A stretch of 17,449 nt of DNA, taken from the NCBI GenBank assembly GCA_025450155.1, contig JANWIB010000078.1, positions 1 through 17,449 on the forward strand. Reading direction: 5' to 3'. The DNA comes from Sphingobacteriaceae bacterium. Lineage in GTDB: Bacteria > Bacteroidota > Bacteroidia > Sphingobacteriales > Sphingobacteriaceae. The notes beneath the pieces were generated by a model that was given only the letters and a program-made list of their open reading frames with translations, had not been told where the DNA came from and searched no databases. Positions 6,882 through 14,537 of this stretch are shown here, piece by piece. The translations under genes and the position numbers were made by a program. How positions within the stretch are numbered: the stretch's first letter is position 1; the number at the start of each line of letters is the position of its first letter.

Positions 6882-8417
6882 ATGAATATTCTTGAAACCT
6901 TCACGACGCTTGAAAACAGTAGAAACCTATTTGCGACTATTAATGATAGTTCTTTAACGTATCAACAGCTTCTCGTTGAGGTAAAAAAAATTGCTGTTCT
7001 TTTTGAGGAAAAAGGAATCCATCAAGGAGACACTATCCTTTTATCGGCAAGCAACGACGTAGATACTACAATTTTTGTAATTGCAGCGCTGCGACTGGGA
7101 GTTGCTACGGTATTGATGGACAGTAGTGTAAAGAAAGAAAGAGCGGGTTCAATTATTAGGGAATCTAAACCCGATGCTTACATTGTTGAAGAATCATTGA
7201 TTGATTATTGGGCAATTGATTGTGGCAAACCAATCATCCCCATTAAACGAATGGATAAAAGCGATTCGAAAAATGAAAGTTTGGGTTTGCAGTGTTACCC
7301 TAAAGTAATGGAAAATGTTAATCCTGAAAAAGCAAAGCTTCCGGAATATATTGATGAACGTTCCATTGCCTTTATCATGTATACATCGGGTACAACTTCG
7401 GCTAATAAAGGTGTATTAATCACCTATAAAAATCTGTTTACACACTTAGCCACGTTAAAAAAAGTTTACCGTTTAACCGAAAATGACCGGATATCTAATT
7501 TGCTCAATCTTTATCATGCTGATGGTATTATACAAGGGCCCATCCTTGCTTTATATGCCCAATGTACATTGCATCGGCCTTTTAAATTAGGTATTGGTAA
7601 AATTGGAGAAGTATTTAACAGCATATCAGAAGCAGGAATTACACATTTTTTCTGTGTCCCCAGTATATTATCTATTATGGATAAACTCTCTAACGGATAT
7701 GAAAGCAGTTTTGGAAGTAAAGATTTCCGGTTTATCATTTCTGTATCCTCGCATATAGAAGAGCCACTTTGGAGAAGATTTTCAGAAAAATTTAATGTTA
7801 GGATTGTGAATGTTTACGGACTTACAGAAACAGTAGCTGGAAGCGTTTTCTGTGGCCCCGGAGAAGATTCCTTTAAAATAGGAACAATAGGCAAACCCGT
7901 AGATTGCGAAGCGAAAATTATTAACGAAGATGGAAAAGAGGTTTTGCAAGGACAGCCCGGAGAACTGCTTTTAAAAGGCAGCCACGTAATGAGCGGTTAT
8001 TTGAATAATGAAACTGCCACGAAATCAGCATTAAAAGATGGCTGGCTTTATACAGGAGACATAGCCATTTGCGATGAAGAAGGATTTTATCGGATAACCG
8101 GAAGAAAGAAAAATATTATCGTTTCCGGTGGCTTTAATATTCATCCTGAAGAAGTTACTGAAATACTTAACATGCATCCCGATGTGTTAGAAAGTGTATC
8201 ATTTGGTATTTCAGATGAAATATTTGGCGAAAAATTGATTAGCAGCGTAGCCTTGAAACAGGATAGCGGGGCTAACGAAATGATATTAACCGATTATTGC
8301 CGTCAAAATTTAGAACCTGAAAAAGTGCCCCATCAAATCAAAATTTTGTCCTCCTTACCTAAAGGTATTTCCGGTAAAGTTCAATTAGAAGAAGTAAAGA
8401 AAATGGTCCTGCTATAA
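6882..8417 (+). CDS. Class I adenylate-forming ligase, stand-alone (acyl/aminoacyl activating)
   Basis: This 511-residue ANL-superfamily enzyme activates a carboxylate with ATP as an acyl-adenylate. All core motifs are intact: P-loop YTSGTTSANKG (167-177), YGLTET (312-317), YTGD (390-393), the hinge region ITGRKKNIIVSGGFNIHP, and the C-terminal catalytic Lys499 in PKGISGKV. It is cytoplasmic, with no signal or membrane segment. It ends exactly where its downstream paralogue continues into a carrier domain, so it is a free-standing copy. The two proteins are very similar, above 80% identical by eye in the C-terminal third and lower at the N-terminus. It may load the carrier domain of its neighbour or a separate carrier, or activate a different substrate. 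It is first in the Dlt-like operon. DltA, acyl-CoA ligase and NRPS-type substrates cannot be told apart by eye. Confidence 0.88.
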   Translation: MNILETFTTLENSRNLFATINDSSLTYQQLLVEVKKIAVLFEEKGIHQGDTILLSASNDVDTTIFVIAALRLGVATVLMDSSVKKERAGSIIRESKPDAYIVEESLIDYWAIDCGKPIIPIKRMDKSDSKNESLGLQCYPKVMENVNPEKAKLPEYIDERSIAFIMYTSGTTSANKGVLITYKNLFTHLATLKKVYRLTENDRISNLLNLYHADGIIQGPILALYAQCTLHRPFKLGIGKIGEVFNSISEAGITHFFCVPSILSIMDKLSNGYESSFGSKDFRFIISVSSHIEEPLWRRFSEKFNVRIVNVYGLTETVAGSVFCGPGEDSFKIGTIGKPVDCEAKIINEDGKEVLQGQPGELLLKGSHVMSGYLNNETATKSALKDGWLYTGDIAICDEEGFYRITGRKKNIIVSGGFNIHPEEVTEILNMHPDVLESVSFGISDEIFGEKLISSVALKQDSGANEMILTDYCRQNLEPEKVPHQIKILSSLPKGISGKVQLEEVKKMVLL

Positions 8418-8486
8418 GATAACAGGGCCAATACCTTACTCTCAACCACCTAATCTAACCCCCTTTAATTACCTAAAAAACTTATC

Positions 8487-10322
8487 ATGAATATTATAGA
8501 CGTATTTAAAAAAGCAGAAAATAAAGATAAAGCAACTTATGCAGTTATTAACCATCGCTCTTTTACCTATCAACAATTCTTATTAGAAATAAAAAAAATT
8601 GCTGTTCTCTTAGATGAAAAAGGAATCAAAAAGGGAGACAGGATCATTTTATCTGTAGCGGATGATTACGATACCATGCTCTTTTTTATCGCGGCATTGC
8701 GGATGGGTATTGCTACCGTATTAATTGATAGTACAGTAAAAAAAGAAAGGGCACAATCTATTATTGCCGCATCAACACCAGCTGGATATATTGTAACGGA
8801 GTCGTTGGTTGATGATTGGCAAATAGATAAGACAAAAACCGTTATTAGTTGCAAAAAAAGAGACTCACAGGAAAAAGAGACTTTCTTTGAAAGGTTATTC
8901 GGCAAAAATGGACCTAAGAATTCAACTGCAGAGGATCAATATTATCCTGGAATTTTAAACAACATTGACCCCCAGAAAGCTAAACTTCCAGATACTATTG
9001 ATGAAAATGCAATTGCGTATATCATTTATACTTCCGGTACAACTTCAGATAATAAAGGCGTAATAATTACTCATAAAAACCTGTTTACACATTTGGATAC
9101 CTTAACAAAAGTGTATGGGCTTACTAAAAACAGCCGGATTTTAAACATACTCAATTTGTACCATGCGGATGGTATGATACAAGGGCCTGTATTAGCGCTA
9201 TATACGCAATCCGAATGGTACCGTCCGTTTAAATTTGACATTAGCCAAATAGGCCAGTTATATCACAGCATATACCGTTTACGTATTACCCATTTTTTTG
9301 CCGCTCCGGCTATGTTGTCCATCATGGAAAAATTTTCTGAGGGATACACAGACAGCTTTCAAACAGCAGACTTTAGATGCATCGTTTCTGTATCCTCGCA
9401 TCTGGAAGAACCCTTATGGAAAAGATTTTCTGATAAATTTAATGTGAGAATCGTTAATGTATACGGCCTTACAGAAACTGTGGCTGGAAGCATTTTTTGC
9501 GGCCCTGAAGATGACATCTTTAAAATGGGTACCATAGGCAAACCTGTGGATTGTGAAGCAAAAATTATTGATAATGATGGCAAGGAAGTTTTGCCGGGCC
9601 AGCATGGAGAATTGTTGTTAAAAGGTGATCATGTGATGAGCGGTTATTTGAATAACGAGGCTGCCACAAAATCAGCATTAAAAGAGAATTGGCTCTATAC
9701 AGGCGATATAGCTGTTTGCGATGAAGAAGGCTTTTACCGTATCACAGGAAGAAAGAAAAATCTCATTATCAGTGGAGGCTTTAACATTCATCCCGAAGAA
9801 GTTACCGAAATACTTAACATGCATTCCGATGTGATGGAGAGTGTGTCATTCGGTATTTCTGATGAGGTATTTGGCGAGAAATTAGTGAGTTGTGTGGTTT
9901 TAAAAGAAGATAGTGCCGCTAATGAAAACATGCTAACTAACCATTGCCGCCAAAACCTGGAACCTGAAAAGGTACCTCACCAGATACAGGTTATGTCGTC
10001 ACTGCCTAAAGGCATTTCCGGCAAAGTAAAATTAGAAGAAGTAAAGCGATTATTCTTCTCGACCGATGTTATTTCAATGGATGAAACAGATACCATATTA
10101 GAAACCATTATGGATGCCGCATCAAATACATTCCGTGTACCCCGTAATGAAATTAAACCCGAAAGTACCTCTGCTACTGTTTCAGGTTGGGATTCACTGC
10201 CGCATTTGATGTTTATTACGGCATTGGAAGATAAGTTTAAAATTAGAATGAACCCTGCTGAAATTATGACGGCGAACAGTATTTCTGGTATTGAAAAAAT
10301 TGTAAAAAACAAACTAAGATGA
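8487..10322 (+). CDS. Adenylate-forming ligase fused to acyl carrier domain (DltA-DltC-like)
   Basis: This 611-residue protein is an ANL ligase (residues 1-525) followed by an acyl/peptidyl carrier domain (about 533-611). Ligase motifs: YTSGTTSDNKG (181-191), VYGLTET, WLYTGD, ITGRKKNLIISGGF and catalytic Lys513 in PKGISGKV. The carrier domain carries the phosphopantetheine site GWDSLPHLMF with Ser570. Compared with its upstream paralogue it has about 14 extra residues near 130-150 (including ETFFERLFGKNG). It would activate an acyl or aminoacyl group and load it on its own carrier arm in the cytoplasm, the combined job of DltA and DltC. It starts 69 bases after the first ligase and its stop overlaps the next start (ATGA). 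Which acid is activated is unknown; D-alanine is only one possibility. Confidence 0.9.
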   Translation: MNIIDVFKKAENKDKATYAVINHRSFTYQQFLLEIKKIAVLLDEKGIKKGDRIILSVADDYDTMLFFIAALRMGIATVLIDSTVKKERAQSIIAASTPAGYIVTESLVDDWQIDKTKTVISCKKRDSQEKETFFERLFGKNGPKNSTAEDQYYPGILNNIDPQKAKLPDTIDENAIAYIIYTSGTTSDNKGVIITHKNLFTHLDTLTKVYGLTKNSRILNILNLYHADGMIQGPVLALYTQSEWYRPFKFDISQIGQLYHSIYRLRITHFFAAPAMLSIMEKFSEGYTDSFQTADFRCIVSVSSHLEEPLWKRFSDKFNVRIVNVYGLTETVAGSIFCGPEDDIFKMGTIGKPVDCEAKIIDNDGKEVLPGQHGELLLKGDHVMSGYLNNEAATKSALKENWLYTGDIAVCDEEGFYRITGRKKNLIISGGFNIHPEEVTEILNMHSDVMESVSFGISDEVFGEKLVSCVVLKEDSAANENMLTNHCRQNLEPEKVPHQIQVMSSLPKGISGKVKLEEVKRLFFSTDVISMDETDTILETIMDAASNTFRVPRNEIKPESTSATVSGWDSLPHLMFITALEDKFKIRMNPAEIMTANSISGIEKIVKNKLR

Positions 10323-11272
10323 TAGAAGAAGTTCCACCATTAAAAATATGGAAAATATTTATCCCTGTAATAGCAGCGATATATTTTACCGCCTTTATTT
10401 ATGTAAAATTAAATCCAAAAGTTTATAAAGAGTTAGATGTAAAGACCGAATTTCTGCTCAAAAACTATATTGCACCAATGCCCGATACTACGGTAAGCGT
10501 AGTGGTACTGGGCAGCTCTCTTGTTGAAAGTGGTATTGATCTTTCTACCAACTTTAGAAATGAAAGTAATGCAAAATATAATAGGGATGTCCGGGTATAT
10601 AAAATTTTTCGCCCCAATGCCGATACCAAACTATTTACACACCAATCTAATGTACTAGATCTGTTATTAAAATATCCCCCAAAAATTCTTTGTATTGAAG
10701 ATCGCCTTATAGCAGAAGAAACGGATCCTGCAAACAGTAATTGGCTTATTTTGAGGCTTCTACAATCAAATTATCTAAATTTCAGACTGCATGGAAACCT
10801 GATAGCTAAAGGTTCAGTCCCTTTTCAAGAATTTCCACAAAAAAAATCATACCGGATTCAGAAAGTAATTCCTACGATTAGCGAAAGTAGAGAAGAAGGG
10901 TTGAGATTTAAGATAAAAAAAATGCAGGATAATATGTACTTAAATCCATACTTAGAACAACTTATTGCAAAGGGGACCAAAATTGTCATCTTACACATTC
11001 CCCGGTATAATGAGCTTGAAAAAATTATTCATTCCGGAGAAAATGAAGCTCGATACCGAGAATTAATTAAAACGTATAAGATGAAGTATAATGTAGATTA
11101 TTGGAGATATCAGGGAAAACTTTCAGCAGATAATTTTATGGATGTTGCTCATCTTAATTATAAAGGGATGAAAAAATATTCTGACTGGTTACTTGGTGAA
11201 ATTGCACAAGAACCAATCAATCCCTCAAGTGAAATCGTTTATGCCGATAGGAGAACTATAGCAGGAAAATAA
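10319..11272 (+). CDS. Membrane-anchored SGNH-hydrolase-fold protein (DltD/AlgJ-like)
   Basis: This 317-residue protein has one N-terminal membrane helix (about residues 11-30, WKIFIPVIAAIYFTAFIYV) and an extracytoplasmic domain. Block I reads VVVLGSSLVESG, with Ser67 in the GDS-equivalent position. The C-terminal block has MDVAHLNYKGM with Asp275 and His278, the D-x-x-H of SGNH enzymes. These residues would form a Ser-Asp-His triad, as in DltD and the AlgJ/AlgX family. Sequence between the blocks is divergent, so automatic annotation may well call it hypothetical. It is expected to transfer or edit the acyl group on the outer face of the inner membrane. It overlaps the ligase-carrier gene by four bases (ATGA) and precedes the MBOAT gene by 29 bases, supporting one operon. 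Confidence 0.8.
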   Translation: MIEEVPPLKIWKIFIPVIAAIYFTAFIYVKLNPKVYKELDVKTEFLLKNYIAPMPDTTVSVVVLGSSLVESGIDLSTNFRNESNAKYNRDVRVYKIFRPNADTKLFTHQSNVLDLLLKYPPKILCIEDRLIAEETDPANSNWLILRLLQSNYLNFRLHGNLIAKGSVPFQEFPQKKSYRIQKVIPTISESREEGLRFKIKKMQDNMYLNPYLEQLIAKGTKIVILHIPRYNELEKIIHSGENEARYRELIKTYKMKYNVDYWRYQGKLSADNFMDVAHLNYKGMKKYSDWLLGEIAQEPINPSSEIVYADRRTIAGK

Positions 11273-11301
11273 AAGCAATAACCTTTTTAATATAAATAAC
11301 A

Positions 11302-12432
11302 ATGCAAATTTTGAATATTGTTTTTATGATTAGTATTGCCACTGCATGCTTTTCATGGATACTGCCCCAAGCTTTTCAACTAAGAGCATTGGGTTTGGTT
11401 ACGGCTGCCTTTTTAGCCTTTTATTCGCCGCTGTCCTTAGGCATTTTACTGGGAGCAGCGTGCCTTAACTATTTTTTATTACATAAAAGTAAACTGACCT
11501 TTGGATATAATATACTCATTGCAATATTAATTCAGGTTTTTTTACTTTTTTACTTCAAAATAAAGGGCGTTTTTGCCATAACATCCAATGCCATTATCAT
11601 TCCTTTAGGACTTTCGTATTATACATTCCGGCAAATTCATTATGCCTTTGAAGTGTTTAAGAGAAAGGTGCCTTTACATACATTTGAAGAATATTTAGTT
11701 TATCTCTTTTTTATACCAACCTTAATTGTAGGTCCTATTCATCGATTTCAAGATTTTCTTAGAGATTTCCGGAGGCGCAGATGGGATAGTATGAATGCCT
11801 CAAATGGTTTACAGCGTTGCTTGTATGGATATGCCAAAATCATCATTATAGGAAATTATTTTTTAAGTGGCCGATTACCTATTTTCATCAGCGGATTGAG
11901 AGAAACGAAACCCTGGTTAGCCAACTATCTCGAAATGCTCCGGGTTCCATTAAATGCCTATTTTCAATTTGCCGGTTTTTCAGATGTAGCAATCGGACTA
12001 TCCTTACTGATGGGATTTCGGGTTATGGAAAATTTCAATAATCCCTTTTGGTCAGAAAACGTAGTTCAGTTTTGGCAAAAATATCACATGTCCCTATCCT
12101 CCTGGTGTAGAGATTATGTATTTACGCCTCTTATGAGTATTACCAGAAAAGCTTATTTAAGTATTTTTTTGTCCATGTTCGTATTGAGTATGTGGCACGA
12201 AATTACCTTGGGTTATTTTTTATGGGGGGCAGTACAGGCCGGTGGAATAATTGTATCGGGTAGGTTGAGTTATATTCCCAACCTGATTCCTAAAGAAAGC
12301 AAATGGTATTTTATAGAAAAAACTCCCAAAGCGTTATTAGTATTTCATTTTTTTGCCGCCAGTTTCCTGCTGTTTGATATCGAATTTTCAAATCGATGGA
12401 TTACAGAAATTCTACAACACATAAAAATTTAA
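11302..12432 (+). CDS. MBOAT-family O-acyltransferase (DltB/AlgI-like)
   Basis: This 376-residue polytopic membrane protein has the hallmarks of the bacterial MBOAT family: PLGLSYYTFRQIHYAFEV (101-118), the GPIHRFQDF loop, FAGFSDVAIG (223-232), FWQKYHMSLSSWCRDYVF with His262, and MWHEITLGYFLWG with the catalytic His299. It would move an acyl group from the cytoplasmic carrier thioester through the membrane to an outer-face acceptor. Length is close to DltB (about 400) and shorter than typical AlgI (about 460-520), in keeping with the Dlt-like context. The ATG start gives a first helix at once. It lies between the SGNH protein and the DltX-like microprotein, which begins only four bases after its stop codon. 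Confidence 0.92.
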   Translation: MQILNIVFMISIATACFSWILPQAFQLRALGLVTAAFLAFYSPLSLGILLGAACLNYFLLHKSKLTFGYNILIAILIQVFLLFYFKIKGVFAITSNAIIIPLGLSYYTFRQIHYAFEVFKRKVPLHTFEEYLVYLFFIPTLIVGPIHRFQDFLRDFRRRRWDSMNASNGLQRCLYGYAKIIIIGNYFLSGRLPIFISGLRETKPWLANYLEMLRVPLNAYFQFAGFSDVAIGLSLLMGFRVMENFNNPFWSENVVQFWQKYHMSLSSWCRDYVFTPLMSITRKAYLSIFLSMFVLSMWHEITLGYFLWGAVQAGGIIVSGRLSYIPNLIPKESKWYFIEKTPKALLVFHFFAASFLLFDIEFSNRWITEILQHIKI

Positions 12433-12436
12433 TAAT

Positions 12437-12574
12437 ATGTACTCATTTTTATCCAAGTTTTTCAATAGAAGGTTATCCAACCTGCTCATTTTTGTTTGGT
12501 ACATCATTCTTATTGCCCTTATATTTCTATGCTCCACCTACAAATCTGGTGATTTTGAATATATCAACTGGTAA
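12437..12574 (+). CDS. DltX-like membrane microprotein (45 aa)
   Basis: This very short gene begins four bases after the MBOAT stop. The protein starts MYSFLSKFFNRRLSNL, with basic residues on the cytoplasmic side. It then has one membrane helix (about 16-33, LLIFVWYIILIALIFLCS) and a short outer tail ending SGDFEYINW. The last six residues, F-E-Y-I-N-W, fit the F-x-Y-x-x-aromatic end of DltX from Gram-positive dlt operons (typically FIYNEF), with Tyr42 (bases 12560-12562) at the key position. DltX tyrosine is proposed to carry the acyl group between DltB and DltD. Position, topology, length and C-terminal motif all agree, so I infer the same relay role. Its 3' end overlaps an antisense OmpA-domain remnant by 11 bases. 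No Shine-Dalgarno is visible. Gene annotation programs could easily skip it. Confidence 0.8.
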   Translation: MYSFLSKFFNRRLSNLLIFVWYIILIALIFLCSTYKSGDFEYINW

Positions 12575-12947
12575 ATTTTGTTGAAGGATAGGTAATGGTT
12601 ATTGAAAAATTGAGATATGTTTTATCAATTACAATCTCAACCCGCCGATTGGTAATTTCATCCTCCGGAGTTACTTCCGGAAATCTTTTAGGTTTAGAAC
12701 TACCAAACCCTTTAAAGCGCATCCGTTCTGCAGATATGCCCCTTTTAACTAAATATTCATAAACAAACCGGGCTCTGTTAAGAGATAAATTATAATCTTT
12801 TTCAGCTATATCGTATCCATCGTTGCAATATAATATGTCCCTGTTTAAAATATTGGAATGTTGTTTAGCTTTTTGTTCATCACATAATTATCTGTGTCAA
12901 AGACGCTAAGGATTTTTCCGGTATTCAGCACTTAGTTTTCCTGCTAC
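12564..12947 (-). pseudogene. Frameshifted remnant of an OmpA-like C-terminal domain
   Basis: On the minus strand, bases 12887 down to 12564 encode an open stretch with clear OmpA/MotB-type peptidoglycan-binding features: YNLSLNRARFVYEYLVKRG, RMRFKGFGSSKP and TNRRVEIVID, ending at TGA (12564-12566). It has no proper start, and an in-frame stop lies at 12888-12890. Plausible upstream protein pieces occur in other frames (GKILSVFDTDNYVMN, then VAGKLSAEYRKNP further up), each closed by stops, which suggests several frameshifts. The expected GHTD motif is also absent. This looks like a decayed envelope protein gene. It explains most of the 510-base gap between the microprotein and the next gene. 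The left end overlaps the microprotein gene by 11 bases. Confidence 0.75.
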
Positions 12948-13031
12948 TTTGTTTGTATGCTATGAGTTTGTAAGAAGTAATCCACTGCAATTGCAGAATT
13001 GACCGTCTTGGAAATTTATTTTTTATTGCGT

Positions 13032-13075
13032 TAGGGGTTAACTGTCCGCAAAGCGTATTAGTAATAAAAAACAAA
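13032..13075 (+). promoter_or_regulatory. Repeated promoter-like element, copy 1
   Basis: TAGGGGTTA, 13 bases, CGTATTAG, then an AT-rich tail ending AACAAA, 9 bases before the ATG of the beta-barrel gene. It matches the copy at 13657-13700 at 33 of 44 positions, including both core blocks at identical spacing (22 bases from start to start). The CGTA-type second block resembles -10 elements used by ECF sigma factors. The function is inferred. Confidence 0.5.
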
Positions 13076-13084
13076 GAATTCATA

Positions 13085-13642
13085 ATGAAAGCCTTATTAA
13101 CGGTATTTTTTTCGATGATTACAATTCTTACTTATTCTCAAGAACCAATTAAAGACCGACTGTTACAAAACCGGTTCAAAATGGATCCAGTAGGCCCTTT
13201 TTATCGAGATTATTTACTGGGTTATGAGCGGATGTTTACTGATAAATTCAGCTTACAGTTAGAAACTCGTATTGGAAAAAATCATTTCCCATCTGAAGTG
13301 ACAGAAAGTGGTTTCAATATAAGTCCTGAATTTCGGTATTATCCTTTTAAGTTTTCAATAGTAAGCATTTATACTAATGCTAAATATTCGTACGAACGAT
13401 TGAATTACAGGCAGAGGAATGCGATTTATCAGGAAGATGTAAGCTCCAATCGATTAGGTCTTGGAGTGGGTGCACAATTCTATATCCTTAAACGGTTCTT
13501 GTTTGAAACCGGAATTAACTACGGAAACAGATGGATTTCCATACAGGCCAATCAATCTATACAACAAAATGTGTATTCTCCTAACAGAATTAATAGTGGC
13601 GGAAGCTTTTATTTTAATTATAGTATAGGCTTTGCATTTTAA
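13085..13642 (+). CDS. Predicted outer-membrane beta-barrel protein
   Basis: This 185-residue protein has a signal peptide (MKALLTVFFSMITILTYSQ). The rest is built of alternating amphipathic strands: LLGYERMFTDKFSLQLETRIG, FNISPEFRYYPF, RLGLGVGAQFYILKRFLFETG and a final FYFNYSIGFAF. The C-terminal residue is Phe, as is typical for barrels handled by the BAM complex. The layout resembles small eight-strand barrels of the DUF3575 or OmpW-like kind found in Bacteroidota, but I cannot name a specific family. It follows a copy of the TAGGGGTTA-N13-CGTATTAG element by 9 bases, and a second copy lies directly after it, so the two envelope genes may be co-regulated rather than co-transcribed. Confidence 0.75.
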   Translation: MKALLTVFFSMITILTYSQEPIKDRLLQNRFKMDPVGPFYRDYLLGYERMFTDKFSLQLETRIGKNHFPSEVTESGFNISPEFRYYPFKFSIVSIYTNAKYSYERLNYRQRNAIYQEDVSSNRLGLGVGAQFYILKRFLFETGINYGNRWISIQANQSIQQNVYSPNRINSGGSFYFNYSIGFAF

Positions 13643-13656
13643 TATTCTTAACACAG

Positions 13657-13700
13657 TAGGGGTTACATCGAGGCAGACCGTATTAGCATTAAATAACAAA
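13657..13700 (+). promoter_or_regulatory. Repeated promoter-like element, copy 2
   Basis: This is the second copy of the element at 13032-13075, with the same core blocks TAGGGGTTA (13657-13665) and CGTATTAG (13679-13686). It begins 14 bases after the beta-barrel stop codon and ends 58 bases before the lipoprotein ATG at 13759. If it is a promoter, transcription would start near 13690, giving a leader of about 70 bases. Confidence 0.5.
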
Positions 13701-13758
13701 AATAATCAAGCCAATAGTGATGGCAATAACTAAATTTTTAATTAATCAATTCGTTTTT

Positions 13759-14535
13759 ATGAAAAAGCACTTGTTTCTTTTTTTTGCGGTAGCAGTAGCT
13801 GCCCTGGTTGGATGTAATGATGACAATACTCCAACTCCTAATTCTGCCTCATCTTCTAAGAGGTTGGTAAAGATTACCGAAAATCACGGCTCTCAAGACA
13901 TTGTTTTTAATCTCAATTATGATGCAAGTGGACGTTTAATAACCTTCAAGGATCCAAAAAATACCCAGACAACTACTATTACTTACGATGTAAATGGGAA
14001 TTTAACCAAATTTGAGAGTAAAGAGTTTGGTGTATCTATTATATTTGAGGTAACCTATAAAAATGGCGTTCCCGAAACCGGATATTTAAAAACCTTCAAC
14101 GGCAGCGATTTTACAGAACTCCTGACGCTTAATTATAAAGTTGAGGGCGGGTTGGTAACTAAAATTGTTCAAAAACTTCAGGGCATTGAATACGCAACAT
14201 CAGTTATTACTTATCAGGGAGGTAATGTGTCAAAAATTGTGACTTCTTCGTCTTTAGTTCCAGAATTAAACTCTAACATTATTTATACCTACGGCACTCA
14301 CAAAAATAGATTTATAACAGAAGGGTTCAAATACATACTCGATCCTTTGGGATTATCAACACAATTTTTTGCTAAAAATGAGATTACAAAAATGGTTTAT
14401 GACTATGAAGGCGAAGATCTTGATATAGAGATCAATTCTATGTATACTTTTGATCAGGATGGGTATCCTCTTACTGCCACTGAATCTGGAATAGGAACAG
14501 AACTAATTACTTCAAGATTTGAGTATAATAAATAA
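13759..14535 (+). CDS. Lipoprotein with YD-like beta repeats, function unknown
   Basis: The protein has 258 residues from the ATG at 13759. That start is preferred over an upstream in-frame start at 13717 because it gives a classic lipoprotein signal (MKKHLFLFFAVAVAALVGC, Cys19 in the lipobox LVGC). A Ser/Pro/Asn-rich linker follows (DDNTPTPNSASSSK). The body contains repeated short beta units of the YD/RHS-like kind: NLNYDASGRLITFKDP, ITYDVNGNLTKF, VTYKNGVPETGYL, ITYQGGNVSKI, MYTFDQDGYPLTAT. Such wrapped-strand lipoproteins are common in Bacteroidota and usually uncharacterised. There is no toxin domain and the length is far below true RHS proteins. It is preceded by copy 2 of the promoter-like element and followed by a strong terminator. 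It is probably anchored in the outer membrane. Confidence 0.8.
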   Translation: MKKHLFLFFAVAVAALVGCNDDNTPTPNSASSSKRLVKITENHGSQDIVFNLNYDASGRLITFKDPKNTQTTTITYDVNGNLTKFESKEFGVSIIFEVTYKNGVPETGYLKTFNGSDFTELLTLNYKVEGGLVTKIVQKLQGIEYATSVITYQGGNVSKIVTSSSLVPELNSNIIYTYGTHKNRFITEGFKYILDPLGLSTQFFAKNEITKMVYDYEGEDLDIEINSMYTFDQDGYPLTATESGIGTELITSRFEYNK

Positions 14536-14537
14536 AA

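Noticed and set aside
6882..10322. Naming the ligases dltA and assigning D-alanine as substrate
   Set aside because: The context is Dlt-like, but the ANL core motifs are shared by many ligases and the substrate pocket cannot be read by eye.
12396..12584. 62-codon plus-strand frame over the MBOAT end
   Set aside because: It overlaps the MBOAT end and most of the microprotein gene in another frame. The microprotein frame has a coherent membrane helix and the DltX-like tail, so this one is a shadow.
12610..12640. TTGAGAT/ATCTCAA inverted repeat as a terminator of the acylation operon
   Set aside because: The 17-base loop and absence of a U-tract make it weak, and it falls inside the conserved coding part of the OmpA-domain remnant.
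13717..13758. Upstream in-frame start for the lipoprotein
   Set aside because: The extra 14 residues would bury the lipoprotein signal. The ATG at 13759 gives a normal signal with a lipobox.
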